Made by a program: the position numbers and the translations under genes. From positions 1 to 64,000 of the forward strand of contig CAVSGQ010000010.1 of assembly GCA_963727495.1 (NCBI GenBank): a DNA stretch of 64,000 nucleotides, written 5' to 3'. The notes beneath the pieces are model-generated. The model was not told where the DNA came from, searched no databases, and was given only the letters and a program-made list of their open reading frames with translations. Of the stretch, positions 25,016 through 34,293 are shown piece by piece (the stretch's first letter is position 1; the number at the start of each line of letters is the position of its first letter). The stretch is from Actinophytocola sp963727495 (GTDB taxonomy: Bacteria; Actinomycetota; Actinomycetes; Mycobacteriales; Pseudonocardiaceae).

Positions 25016-26113
25016 CTAGACGCCGAAGGCCGGCAGGGACGCGACCGGGCGGGCGTCGACCACGGCCGCGGCGTCGGGTCCGAACCTGCCGGCCGCGGCG
25101 AGGACCGCGAGCGCCTGGCCCGCGGGCAGCAGGTTGAACCAGCGCAGCACGAACGCCGCTCGTCCCGCCGGCGTCAGCGGGCCGTGCAGGCGCAGCCGGG
25201 CCATGCCCCCGTCGGGGTAGACGTCCATCCGGACCTCCGTGACCTCGTGCTCGCCGGTGAGCGCGAAGCGGTGCCGGGTGTCCGGCTGCAGCCGGACCCG
25301 CTCCAGCAGGGGGAACCAGCCTTGCTCGCCGCGGCCGGACAGCGACGCCCAGCCCGGCGCGTTCCCCTTGAAGTGGCTCGTGTCCAGCTCCGCCAGGCGC
25401 ACCACCCCCGCCCCGGCCAGGCGCACCGACACCCAGTCGTTCCCGTCGTCGCGCCGCCGGGCGGTCTCCCAGCCCTCCCCCATCACCGCCGCGAGTCCCG
25501 GGGAGATCAGGTTCGCCGGCGAGGAGTAGAACATGTTGCTGCAACCGGAGATCGTGGCGCCGTTCTCCAGGGCCGCGAGGTCCAGCGAGGCCGGGTCGAG
25601 CAGCCGCGGGTCCGCGACCGGCTCGCCGTGCACGCGCAGCCGCGCCACCCCGCCGTCCGGGTCGATCGTCAACCGGACGTGGGTGAACCGCCGCGGATCG
25701 GTGACGGCGAACGGGTTCTTCGTGTCACCGGCCAGCGGCGCGCGCGGCACCAGCTCCACCCAGTCGGCGTCGAGCAGCTCCGCCGGGGACGGGTAGCCCT
25801 CCACCGCGCAGGCCTGCACCGAGCAGAACGGCGGGTAGTTCCCGGTGAAGAACGCGGTGTCCACCACCACCCCGCGCACGACCCCGGGCAGCCCCAGCCG
25901 CACCACCGCCCGGTCGACGCCCGCGTCGCGCCGCCGCCGGGTCTCCCAGCCGTCGTAGATCTGTCCCTTGTGGCCGAACGTGGACGGCTGGAACACCGGC
26001 TCGGCCGCCCGGATCAGGTTCTCCCGCTCGGCGAACAGCTCGTCGTCCGCCCACACCACGCTGCCGCCCACCCGGCGTGAGGCCAGGTCCGGCAACACCG
26101 TCCACTCGGTCAC
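25016..26113 (-). CDS. alc: Allantoicase
   Basis: 365 residues, two tandem allantoicase (jelly-roll) domains. Domain 1 includes QIYDGWETRRRRD, DTAFFTGNYP and SVQACAVEG; domain 2 repeats the pattern with MGEGWETARRRDDGNDWV, DTSHFKGNAPG. It hydrolyses allantoate to ureidoglycolate and urea. GTG 26113 overlaps the allB stop (GTGA), so translation is coupled. Last gene of the allantoin operon; repeat arrays follow its stop. Confidence 0.95.
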   Translation of the reverse strand: MTEWTVLPDLASRRVGGSVVWADDELFAERENLIRAAEPVFQPSTFGHKGQIYDGWETRRRRDAGVDRAVVRLGLPGVVRGVVVDTAFFTGNYPPFCSVQACAVEGYPSPAELLDADWVELVPRAPLAGDTKNPFAVTDPRRFTHVRLTIDPDGGVARLRVHGEPVADPRLLDPASLDLAALENGATISGCSNMFYSSPANLISPGLAAVMGEGWETARRRDDGNDWVSVRLAGAGVVRLAELDTSHFKGNAPGWASLSGRGEQGWFPLLERVRLQPDTRHRFALTGEHEVTEVRMDVYPDGGMARLRLHGPLTPAGRAAFVLRWFNLLPAGQALAVLAAAGRFGPDAAAVVDARPVASLPAFGV

Positions 26114-27447
26114 GAACGCCCCCTCACCAGTAGCCTGCCGTGCGGCCGGTCGCCGTCGACCCGCCGCCCGCGCAGCCACGTCGAGCGCACCACACCGGTC
26201 AGCTCGCGGCCGTGGTACGCGCTCACCGGGTTGCGGTGGCGCAGCGCCGCCGCGTCGACCACGAACGACGCGTCCGGGGCGAACACCACGAGGTCGGCGT
26301 CGTGGCCGGCCTCGATGCGGCCCTTGCGCCGCAGCCCGACGAGGTCCGCGGGCGCGGTCGCCATCCAGCCGACGACGTCGGCGAGCCCGACCCCGCGCCC
26401 GGCCGCCGAGGTCCACACCGCCGGCAGGCCCAGCTGCAGGCCGGCGATGCCGCCCCACGCCGCGCCGAAGTCCCCGGTGTCGAAGCGCTTCAGGTCGGCG
26501 GTGCACGGCGAGTGGTCGCTGACCACGCAGTCGACGGTGCCCTCGGCGAGGCCCTGCCACAGCAGGTCCTGGTTCGCCGCCTCCCGGATCGGCGGGCAGC
26601 ACTTGAACTGGGTCGCCCCGTCCGGCACGTCCTCCGCGCGCAGCGTCAGGTAGTGCGGGCACGTCTCCGCGGTGACCCGCACGCCGTCGTGGCGAGCGGC
26701 CGCCACCAGCGGCAGCGCGTCCGAAGAGGACAGATGCAGCACGTGCACCCGGGCGTCGAACCGCCGGGCCAGCTCGACGACGGTCGCGATCGCGGCGTTC
26801 TCCGCCTCGCGCGGCCGCGACGCCAGGAAGTCCGCGTACCGCGGCCCGGACGCGGGCGGCGCGCCGCCGATCACCCCCGGGTCCTCGGCGTGCACGATCG
26901 TCAGCGCGCCGACACCGTGCAGCAGGCGCAGCGCCTCGGCGAGCTCGGCGGTGCTCAGGTGGCCGAACTCGTCGACTCCCGAGTGCAGCAGGAAGCACTT
27001 GAAACCGAACACGCCCGCCTCGTGCAACGCCACCAGCTCGCCGAGGTTGCCGGGCACCGCGCCGCCCCAGAACCCGACGTCCACGTGCACCGCCTCGCGC
27101 GCGGTCGCCCGCTTCAGCGCCAGCGCCGCGAGGTCGGTGGTCGGCGGAACGCTGTTGAGCGGCATGTCGATCAGCGTCGTCACACCGCCCGCGGCCGCCG
27201 CCCGGGTCGCGGTCGCGAAGCCCTCCCACTCGGTGCGGCCGGGCTCGTTCACGTGCACGTGCGTGTCGACCAGCCCGGGCAGCAGCACCTCGTCGTCGGC
27301 GAGGTCCACCACCCGCGGCGCGTCCAGCTCCACCGCGCGCGGCACCACCTCGACGATCGAGCCGTCCCGGACGCCGACGCAGCCGGCCGTCTCCCCGGCG
27401 GGCGTGATCATCCGGGACGCCCGGAACGCCAGGTCCAGCCCGGTCAC
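26110..27447 (-). CDS. allB: Allantoinase
   Basis: 445 residues, cyclic amidohydrolase family. Metal-binding LPGLVDTHVHVNEPGRTEWE (H-x-H), carbamylated Lys region FGFKCFLLHSG, His motifs TIVHAEDP and VHVLHLSSS, and the catalytic Asp in VVSDHSPC. It opens the hydantoin ring of allantoin to allantoate. GTG start overlaps the DUF6986 stop (GTGA). The order with alc downstream makes a two-step degradation pair. Confidence 0.96.
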   Translation of the reverse strand: MTGLDLAFRASRMITPAGETAGCVGVRDGSIVEVVPRAVELDAPRVVDLADDEVLLPGLVDTHVHVNEPGRTEWEGFATATRAAAAGGVTTLIDMPLNSVPPTTDLAALALKRATAREAVHVDVGFWGGAVPGNLGELVALHEAGVFGFKCFLLHSGVDEFGHLSTAELAEALRLLHGVGALTIVHAEDPGVIGGAPPASGPRYADFLASRPREAENAAIATVVELARRFDARVHVLHLSSSDALPLVAAARHDGVRVTAETCPHYLTLRAEDVPDGATQFKCCPPIREAANQDLLWQGLAEGTVDCVVSDHSPCTADLKRFDTGDFGAAWGGIAGLQLGLPAVWTSAAGRGVGLADVVGWMATAPADLVGLRRKGRIEAGHDADLVVFAPDASFVVDAAALRHRNPVSAYHGRELTGVVRSTWLRGRRVDGDRPHGRLLVRGRS

Positions 27448-28711
27448 GGGGCTTCCCGCCGGGCCAGCGCGTCGAGCTGCGCCCCGGACAGGCCGCTGAG
27501 CCGCTCGACGTCCGCGGCCTCCAGCGCGCCGCAGTCCAGCGCGCGGCGCAGCGACATCGCCAGCGCCTGCGCGGTCGCCGGCTCGTCCAGCACATCCGCG
27601 CCGGAACGGTCCACATAGGCCCGCAGCCGGCGCGCGTCGGCCTCCGCGTGCCGCAGGTGGTGGACGAAGTTCGCCGCGTACCGGGTGACCAGCTGCGCCG
27701 GGTGCATGTCCCAGCCCTGGTAGAAGCCGTGCGCCAGCGAGCGCATCACCAGGGCGAAGTGTCCCTGCCACGCCTCGCGGACCGAGTCGCCGACCGGCAG
27801 GACGTTCGACGAGCCGTCGGACAGCCGCACCCCGGTGCCGGCCGCGCTCACCTGCATCACGTGCCGGGCGAAGTCGCACGCGGCGTGCGCGAGGTGCTGC
27901 TCGGCCGCCGAGAGCCCGCACGCCGCGGTGTAGTCGTAGGTGCCGAAGTGCAGCCCGCTCACCCGCCCCCGCCCGGCCGCGATGAACCGCGGGATCGCCA
28001 CCCGCCCCTCGGCATCCACAATGGACTGGGTGGTCTCGATCTGGATCTCGAAGCGCAGCGAGCCCGCCGCCAGGCCGACCCGTTCCTCCAGCAGCTGCAC
28101 CAGCTCGGCGAGCGCGCTCACCTGCGCGACGTCGGTAACCTTCGGGAAGGTGAGCACCGGCCGGCCCGGCCCAGCGTGGTCACGAACAGGTCCAGCGTGC
28201 GGACCCCGCGCTCCAGCGAGGCCCGGGTGTCGAACGAGCGGAACCGGATGCCCACCCAGGGCGGCGGGTCCGCCCAGCCCGCCACCAGCCGGGCGCACCG
28301 CACGGCGTCCGCGTCCTCCGCCTCGTCGGAGTGGCGCCCGTAGCCGTCCTCGAAGTCGATCCGCAGGTCCTCCACGGGCTCGCGGCGCAGCTTCGCCACG
28401 ACCTTGTCGTGCACCGCCTCCGCGATGTCGCCGGGCAGCCCGAGCAGCCCGGCGAACGCCCCGGCGCCGGGCGCGTGCTCGTCGAGCGCGGCCAGCGCCG
28501 CCGCGCCCCACGCCCGGGCGACGTCGCCCTCGACGCGGTCGGCCGGCACGTAGCAGGTGTGCACCGGCTGCCGGCCGCCCGCGTCGCCGGGGTACCTGGC
28601 CGCCCGCGCCGCGTCGACCGCGGACAGCCGGCGGATCACCCCGGTGAGCACCGACCCGTCGAGCGAGGTGCGCACCCGTCCGAACGCGGGTCGAAGCTCA
28701 TCCCGTTGCAT
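27444..28711 (-). CDS. DUF6986 family, HpcH/citrate-lyase-beta-like TIM-barrel protein (one apparent frameshift)
   Basis: About 421 residues from ATG 28711. The barrel motifs LRIDFEDGYG (acidic metal site near residue 125) and, after a frame change near 28165, VLTFPKVTDVAQV, RFEIQIETTQSI and GLHFGTYDYTA resemble aldolase/citrate-lyase-beta enzymes that act on malate- or glyoxylate-like acids. Function unproven; some databases call relatives phosphoenolpyruvate kinase without evidence. Sitting between malate synthase and allantoinase, it may process ureidoglycolate or glyoxylate. Its start overlaps the aceB end by 14 bases. Confidence 0.8.
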
Positions 28712-30332
28712 CGGGCCTGCTCGGGGCAGCCTTCGAACCGTGTTCGCAGATCCGCTCGTACGCGGGCAGGGTGAGGAAGTCGGGGAACTCGTCGGCCAGC
28801 GCGACCTGCTCGAACAGCTCGACGGCCGGGGCGAGGAACTCCTCGGCCGGCTCGCCGGCGAGCGCCTCGCGGGTCTCGTCGAGCACGTTGCGCACGAGGT
28901 CGGCGGTCACCTTCGCGCCGGTGTCGAGCACCACCCCGTTGCGGACCCACTGCCAGACCTGGGAGCGGGAGATCTCCGCGGTCGCGGCGTCCTCCATCAG
29001 GTTGTGGATCGCCGCCGCGCCGTTGCCGCACAGCCACGACGCCAGGTAGCGGACGCCGACGTCGACCGCCGCACGCAGACCCGCCTCGGTGGCCGCGCCG
29101 GGCGTCGCCGACGACGTCCAGCAGCTGGCTCGGCGGTCACCGACACGTCCTCGCGCAGCCGGTCGAGCTGGTTCGGCGCCGTCGCCCAGCACCGCGCTGA
29201 ACTCCTCGTCGCAGATGGGCACCAGGTCGGGGTGCGCGACCCAGGAGCCGTCGAACCCGTCGCCCGCCTCGCGGCGCTTGTCCTCGTGCACCTTGGCCAG
29301 CGCCTTCTCGGTGACCTCCGGGTCGCGGCGGTTCGGGATGAACGCGGCCATGCCGCCCATCGCGAACGCGCCGCGCTTGTGGCAGGTGCGCACGAGCAGT
29401 TCGGTGTAGGCCCGCATGAACGGCGCGGTCATCGTGACGTCGTTGCGGTCCGGCAGCACGAAGCCGGGGCCGGCGTCGCGGAAGTACTTGATGATGCTGA
29501 ACAGGTAGTCCCAGCGGCCGGCGTTCAGCCCGGAGGCGTGCTCGCGCAGCTCGTAGAGGATCTCCTCCATCTCGAAGGCGGCCGGGATCGTCTCGATCAG
29601 CACGGTCGCGCGGACCGATCCCTGCGGGATGCCGAGCGCTCCTGCGGCGATGGACGAACACGTCGTTCCACAGCCGCGCCTCGAGGTGGCTCTCGATCTT
29701 GGGCAGGTAGAAGTACGGGCCGCTGCCGCGCGTCCAGCAGGGCCTTGGCGTTGTGGAAGAAGTAGAGCCCGAAGTCGACCAGCGCGCCGACGGCGGGGCG
29801 GCCGTCGAAGGTCAGGTGGCGCTCGTCGAGGTGCCAGCCGCGCGGGCGCATGACGATCACCGCGGGCCGGACGTCGGGGTCCAGCGCGTAGCTCTTGCCC
29901 TCCGGGCGAGGTGAACGCGATGGTCGCGGCGCACGGCGTCGGCGAGGTTGACCTGGCCGCCGACGACGTTCGTCCAGTGCGGAGTGTTGGCGTCCTCCAG
30001 GTCGGCGAGCCAGACCGTGGCGCCGGAGTTGAGCGCGTTGATGGCCATCTTGCGCTCGGTGGGCCCGGTGATCTCCACCCGCCGGTCGAGCAGGTCCGCC
30101 GGCGCCCCGGCCACCCGCCAGTCGCGACTCGCGGACCTCGCGCGGTCTCGTCGAGGAAGTCCAGCCGGCCGGTGCGGGACGCCTCGGCCCGCCGCTCGGC
30201 GCGTGCGGCGAGCGAGCTCGTCGCGCCGGGCGCGAACCGCGCGTGCAGCTCGGCGACGAACGCCAGCGCCGCCGGGGTCAGGATCTCCTCGCTTCGCTCG
30301 GCCGGTCCGCCGAGTACCTGGGTGTCGACCAT
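28698..30332 (-). CDS. aceB: Malate synthase A (several apparent frameshifts)
   Basis: Condenses glyoxylate with acetyl-CoA to malate. N-terminus MVDTQVLGGPAERSEEILTP at ATG 30332; then ERKMAINALNSGATVWLADLEDANTP (Asp-Glu metal region) in a second frame, and a long clean C-terminal part with RATVLIETIPAAFEMEEILY, LNAGRWDYLFS, GGMAAFIP and WVAHPDL. Breaks lie near 30140, 29905, 29735, 29655, 29150 and 29110; they cancel, so total length (545 codons) is normal for the A form. In Streptomyces a malate synthase is part of the allantoin regulon, matching this placement. Confidence 0.92.
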   Translation of the reverse strand: MVDTQVLGGPAERSEEILTPAALAFVAELHARFAPGATSSLAARAERRAEASRTGRLDFLDETARGPRVATGGWPGRRRTCSTGGWRSPGPPSARWPSTRSTPAPRSGSPTWRTPTLRTGRTSSAARSTSPTPCAATIAFTSPGGQELRAGPRRPARGDRHAPARLAPRRAPPDLRRPPRRRRAGRLRALLLPQRQGPAGRAAAARTSTCPRSRATSRRGCGTTCSSIAAGALGIPQGSVRATVLIETIPAAFEMEEILYELREHASGLNAGRWDYLFSIIKYFRDAGPGFVLPDRNDVTMTAPFMRAYTELLVRTCHKRGAFAMGGMAAFIPNRRDPEVTEKALAKVHEDKRREAGDGFDGSWVAHPDLVPICDEEFSAVLGDGAEPARPAARGRVGDRRASCWTSSATPGAATEAGLRAAVDVGVRYLASWLCGNGAAAIHNLMEDAATAEISRSQVWQWVRNGVVLDTGAKVTADLVRNVLDETREALAGEPAEEFLAPAVELFEQVALADEFPDFLTLPAYERICEHGSKAAPSRPDATG

Positions 30333-30352
30333 GGCCTCCACCCTAATTCGGT

Positions 30353-30928
30353 TCACCACCGGCCGTGGTGCACGACCTCCTCGACCGGGCGACGGGCGCG
30401 GGTGCGGGGCGAGCCGGACTGCTCCGGCTCCACCGAGTAGCCGATGGCGACGGCGCCGATGGGCTCGTGGTCCTCGGGGACGCCGTACAGCTCGCGGAAC
30501 GGCGCGACGTCGTCGGGCACGATGCCGAAGTACAGGGCGCCGAGGCCCAGGTCGACCGCGGTCTGCAGGATCAGCAGCGTCGCCATGCCGGTGTCGATGT
30601 GCCAGAAGGGGACCGGCCAGCGGGACTCGTCGCGGTCGGTCCAGCCCTTGTCCGGCTGCGCGTAGCGGTCGAGGTAGACCCGCTTGCACGACATCGGCAC
30701 GATCAGCAGCGGCGCGGTGCTCACGTCGTTGCCCTTGGGCCGCATCGCCCAGAACTTCGCCAGGTCCTCGCCCCGCAGCACCAGGAAAGCCTGGCCCTGC
30801 GAGAAGCCGGCGGACGGGCCGCGGGTCGCGTTGTGCAGGATCCGGTCGAGGGCCTCCGGCGGCACCGGCCGGTCCGGGTCGAAGCTGCGTACCATCCGGC
30901 GCCGGCGCACCACGTCCTGGAACTCCAC
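30353..30928 (-). CDS. Nitroreductase family FMN oxidoreductase
   Basis: 191 residues. N-terminal VVRRRRMVRSFD is the FMN phosphate-binding arginine cluster, followed by NATRGPSAGFSQG and the C-terminal LGLGALYFGIVP and GYSVEP segments of the nitroreductase/BluB-like fold. The physiological substrate is unknown. GTG 30928 starts one base after the ftsY stop and its own stop is 20 bases before aceB, so it joins ftsY to the allantoin genes in one transcription unit. Confidence 0.88.
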   Translation of the reverse strand: MEFQDVVRRRRMVRSFDPDRPVPPEALDRILHNATRGPSAGFSQGQAFLVLRGEDLAKFWAMRPKGNDVSTAPLLIVPMSCKRVYLDRYAQPDKGWTDRDESRWPVPFWHIDTGMATLLILQTAVDLGLGALYFGIVPDDVAPFRELYGVPEDHEPIGAVAIGYSVEPEQSGSPRTRARRPVEEVVHHGRW

Positions 30929-30929
30929 C

Positions 30930-32222
30930 TCACACCCCCAGCAGCGCGTCGACGAACGCGACCGGCTCGAAGGGCGCCAGGTCGTCGGCGCCCTCGCCCA
31001 GCCCGACCAGCTTCACCGGCACGCCCAGCTCGCGCTGCACCTGGAAGACGATGCCGCCCTTCGCGGTGCCGTCCAGCTTCGTCAGCACGATGCCGGTGAT
31101 GTCCACGACCTCGGCGAACACCCGCGCCTGGGTGAGCCCGTTCTGGCCGGTCGTGGCGTCGAGCACGAGCAGCACCTCGTCGACCTTCGTCTGCTTCTCC
31201 ACGACCCGCTTGACCTTGCCCAGCTCGTCCATCAGGCCGGTCTTGGTGTGCAGCCGGCCCGCCGTGTCCACCAGCACGGCGTCCACGCCGGACTCGGTGC
31301 CGCGCTTCACCGAGTCGAACGCCACCGACGCGGGGTCCGCGCCCTCGCGCCCGCGCACGACCTCGGCACCGACCCGCTCGGCCCAGGTGGCGAGCTGCTC
31401 GGTGGCCGCCGCGCGGAACGTGTCCGCCGCGCCCAGCACGACCTTCCGACCGCCGGCGACCAGCACCCGGGCGAGCTTGCCCGTGGTCGTCGTCTTCCCG
31501 GTGCCGTTGACGCCGGTGACCAGCACGACGCCGGGCGTCTTCGTGCCGTTGGTCTCGTGCGGGAGCGCGCGCACCGACCGGTCCATCTCCGGGTGCAGCG
31601 CCTCGACCAGCACGTCCCGCAGCATCGTGCGGGCGTCCTCGGCGGTGCGCACACCCCGGGAGACGAGCCCGGCCCGCAGCTTCTCGACCACCTCGTTCGT
31701 GGTCGCGGCGCCGAGGTCCGCCATCAGCAGCGTGTCCTCGATGTCGGTCCAGGAGTCCTCGTCGAGGTCGCCCGCGCCGAGCAGGCCCAGCAGGCCCTGA
31801 CCGAACGACGAACGCGACTTCGACAACCGCCCGCGCAGCCGCTCCAGCCGCCCGCCGGGGGCCTCGATCTCCTCGACCGGCTCCGGCGGCGCGGTCGGCG
31901 CGACCTCATCGACGACCGCGGGCTCGGCCGGGACGACCGCCGGCCCGGCCTCCGGGGCATCCGCGGCCTCTGCGGTCTCCGTCGCCGACGGCTCGGGAGG
32001 AGCCTCGGCCACCTCCTCGTCGGGCGGGGCGGTCCGCTGCCCGCCCGGCGCGAGGCTGATCCCGCCGCCGGCCTGGTAGCCGCGCCGTTGTTCGGCGCGC
32101 TCCTTCTCGGTCAGGCTGATCCGCCGCCGCCGGCTCAGCGTCACGCCCACGACCAGCGCGAGCGCGAGCAGGACCACGACGACGACGATGATCACGATCA
32201 CGGTGCTCGACACGCCCGCCAT
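30930..32222 (-). CDS. ftsY: Signal recognition particle receptor FtsY
   Basis: 430 residues. A membrane anchor (STVIVIIVVVVVLLALALVV) is followed by a Pro/Glu/Ala-rich linker (residues ~50-125) and the NG domain: P-loop GVNGTGKTTTTGKLA, DTFRAAATEQL, DTAGRLHTK, TKLDGTAKGG. It docks ribosome-SRP complexes at the membrane with Ffh. ATG 32222. It lies 21 bases downstream of the sugar permease gene and continues into the nitroreductase. Confidence 0.97.
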   Translation of the reverse strand: MAGVSSTVIVIIVVVVVLLALALVVGVTLSRRRRISLTEKERAEQRRGYQAGGGISLAPGGQRTAPPDEEVAEAPPEPSATETAEAADAPEAGPAVVPAEPAVVDEVAPTAPPEPVEEIEAPGGRLERLRGRLSKSRSSFGQGLLGLLGAGDLDEDSWTDIEDTLLMADLGAATTNEVVEKLRAGLVSRGVRTAEDARTMLRDVLVEALHPEMDRSVRALPHETNGTKTPGVVLVTGVNGTGKTTTTGKLARVLVAGGRKVVLGAADTFRAAATEQLATWAERVGAEVVRGREGADPASVAFDSVKRGTESGVDAVLVDTAGRLHTKTGLMDELGKVKRVVEKQTKVDEVLLVLDATTGQNGLTQARVFAEVVDITGIVLTKLDGTAKGGIVFQVQRELGVPVKLVGLGEGADDLAPFEPVAFVDALLGV

Positions 32223-32243
32223 CCTCGCATCACCGACCGGCGG

Positions 32244-33170
32244 CTACTTCAGCACGCCCGCCGTCAGACCCGCCTGCACCTGCTTCTGGAACAGCACGTA
32301 CACGATCAGCACCGGCAGCAACGCGATCACCAGGCCCGCGAACAACGCCGTCCAGTCGCCCCGGTAGCCCTGGCTGATGGCCAGCGCCGCGAGCCCCTGC
32401 GCGAGCACCTTGCGGTCCGGCTGGTTCATCAGCACCACCGGCAGCACGTACTGGTTCCAGTGGCCCAGCACGTTGAACAGCCCGATGCTGATCAGGCCCG
32501 GCTTGGCCATCGGCAGCATGACCCGGAAGAACAACCCGAAGTGCGAGCAACCGTCCACGATGGCGGCCTCGGCGATCGAGTTCGGCAGGGTGCGGAAGAA
32601 CGCGGTGAGGAAGAACACCGTGAACGGCATGGAGAAGGCGACGTACACCAGCGCCAGCGACAGGTAGCTGTTCAGCCCGAGGAACTGGCCGACCAGCGGC
32701 AGGCTCTGGGTGTTGCGCACCACGAAGAACAGCGGCACCAGCGCCAGGAAGACCGGGAAGATCAGCCCGCCGACGAACCCGAAGTAGACGATCCGGTTGC
32801 CCGGGAAGTCGTAGCGCGCGAGCACGTAGGCGGCCATCGCGCCGAGCAGCATGGTCAGCGGCACCGAGACGGCCACGACGATCACGCTGTTGACGAAGTA
32901 CTGCCCGATGTTCGCCACCGTCCAGGCCCGGGCGAAGTTGTCCACGTGCGCCGCGCCGGGCAGCGACCACGGGTCGGACAGGAACTCCCGGTTGGTCTTG
33001 AACGCGGAGACGATCGCCCACAGCAGCGGCAGCGTCGTGACGAGGGCCCAGATCAGCAGGAACGTGCCGTTGAGCAGGTTCACCGCGCCCTGCCCGACGC
33101 CGACGCCGGCCCCAGGGCGGCGCGGTGGGCGCGCCACCGGGACCGCCGGCGCCTCATCGACCGCCGTCAT
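32244..33170 (-). CDS. ngcG: Carbohydrate ABC transporter permease, MalG type (NgcG-like)
   Basis: 308 residues with six predicted membrane helices (e.g. TFLLIWALVTTLPLLWAIVS). The EAA loop is IAEAAIVDGCSHFGLFFRVM-like, where the ATPase docks. Ends with a basic tail. It pairs with the MalF-type permease upstream and the binding lipoprotein. The assignment to N-acetylglucosamine/chitobiose uptake follows from the binding protein and the amino-sugar context. Confidence 0.85.
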   Translation of the reverse strand: MTAVDEAPAVPVARPPRRPGAGVGVGQGAVNLLNGTFLLIWALVTTLPLLWAIVSAFKTNREFLSDPWSLPGAAHVDNFARAWTVANIGQYFVNSVIVVAVSVPLTMLLGAMAAYVLARYDFPGNRIVYFGFVGGLIFPVFLALVPLFFVVRNTQSLPLVGQFLGLNSYLSLALVYVAFSMPFTVFFLTAFFRTLPNSIAEAAIVDGCSHFGLFFRVMLPMAKPGLISIGLFNVLGHWNQYVLPVVLMNQPDRKVLAQGLAALAISQGYRGDWTALFAGLVIALLPVLIVYVLFQKQVQAGLTAGVLK

Positions 33171-33293
33171 GGATGGACCACCTCCCAACCGCACCCAAGG
33201 GGAACGGGACGCCAGCCGGCCACAAGTACCTCCCCAACCGGAGAACACACACGCAGGGCGACCAACAGGGTAAATTCCGGGGAGGCGGACCCG

Positions 33294-34274
33294 TCATGAG
33301 AGTTCCACTCGTTCGCGGCGTGCCGCCCGCAGGAACAGCACGGCGACCAGCAACGTCAACAGCAGCAGCACGACCCCGATGGCGGAGGCGTAGCCGAACC
33401 GGTACCGGTTGAACGCCGCGCGGTAGAGGGCCACGCCCAGCACGTCACCGGCGCGCGACGGGCCACCGCTGATGCCCAGCATGATGTGCACGAGCGCGAA
33501 GGCGTCCATCGCCTGGATCGCCAGGTACACCCAGCCGACCTGCACGGTGTCCCACACCAGCGGCAGCGTCACGTGCCGGAACGTGGTGTACCGGCTGGAC
33601 CCGTCCAGCAGCGCCGCCTCGTAGATCTCCTTCGGGATGGACTGCATCGCCGCGGAGAACAGCACCACGTAGAAGCCCACGAACGACCAGATCATCACCA
33701 CCACGACGACCCAGAACGCGAAGGTCGGGTCGCCCAGCCACGGCTTCGCGAGCGCGTCGAGCCCGACCGCGTTCAGCAGGCCGTTGAAGATCCCGCCCGC
33801 CTCCGTCGGCGCGAAGACGTACTTGAACAGCACGCCGACGATCGCCACCGACAGCACCTGCGGGAAGAAGTAGACGATCTTGTAGACGCCGGCGCCGCGC
33901 ACGCCTTGGACGCCGCCCGACCTCCCGCGGCGGCCGACGTTGAGCATCGAGGCGAAGAACAGCCCGAGCACGACCGTCACCGCGGGCACGACGACCAGCA
34001 GGATCCCGTTGTTGCGCAACGCGACGACGAACTGGTCGTCGTGCAGCAGCCGGACGTAGTTGTCGAACCCGACGAACTTCTGGCTGGCGGTCAGGCCCGT
34101 CCAGTCGGTCAGCGAGATGTAGATCGCCTGCAGGTACGGCGAGACCACGAACAGGCCGTAGAGCCCGACGGGCAGCACCAGGAAGGCCGGCACGAACCAG
34201 CCCTTGCCGTGCTCGAGCCCGCCGCGCGGCCGGCGGCGTGCCGCCGGCCGCGGGCTGTCAACCTTGGACGACAC
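33294..34274 (-). CDS. ngcF: Carbohydrate ABC transporter permease, MalF type (NgcF-like)
   Basis: 326 residues, start GTG 34274. After a basic N-terminus (ARRRPRGG) come six helices; the EAA motif is EIYEAALLDGSSRYTTFRHV. An insert of charged Gly/Arg residues (GRRGRSGGVQGVRGAG, residue ~125) in a loop is unusual. It begins 19 bases after the ngcE-like stop. No ATPase gene is present nearby, as in Streptomyces ngcEFG, which uses a shared MsiK-type ATPase. Confidence 0.85.
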   Translation of the reverse strand: MSSKVDSPRPAARRRPRGGLEHGKGWFVPAFLVLPVGLYGLFVVSPYLQAIYISLTDWTGLTASQKFVGFDNYVRLLHDDQFVVALRNNGILLVVVPAVTVVLGLFFASMLNVGRRGRSGGVQGVRGAGVYKIVYFFPQVLSVAIVGVLFKYVFAPTEAGGIFNGLLNAVGLDALAKPWLGDPTFAFWVVVVVMIWSFVGFYVVLFSAAMQSIPKEIYEAALLDGSSRYTTFRHVTLPLVWDTVQVGWVYLAIQAMDAFALVHIMLGISGGPSRAGDVLGVALYRAAFNRYRFGYASAIGVVLLLLTLLVAVLFLRAARRERVELS

Positions 34275-34293
34275 CGAGTATCGCGCCGTCTCG

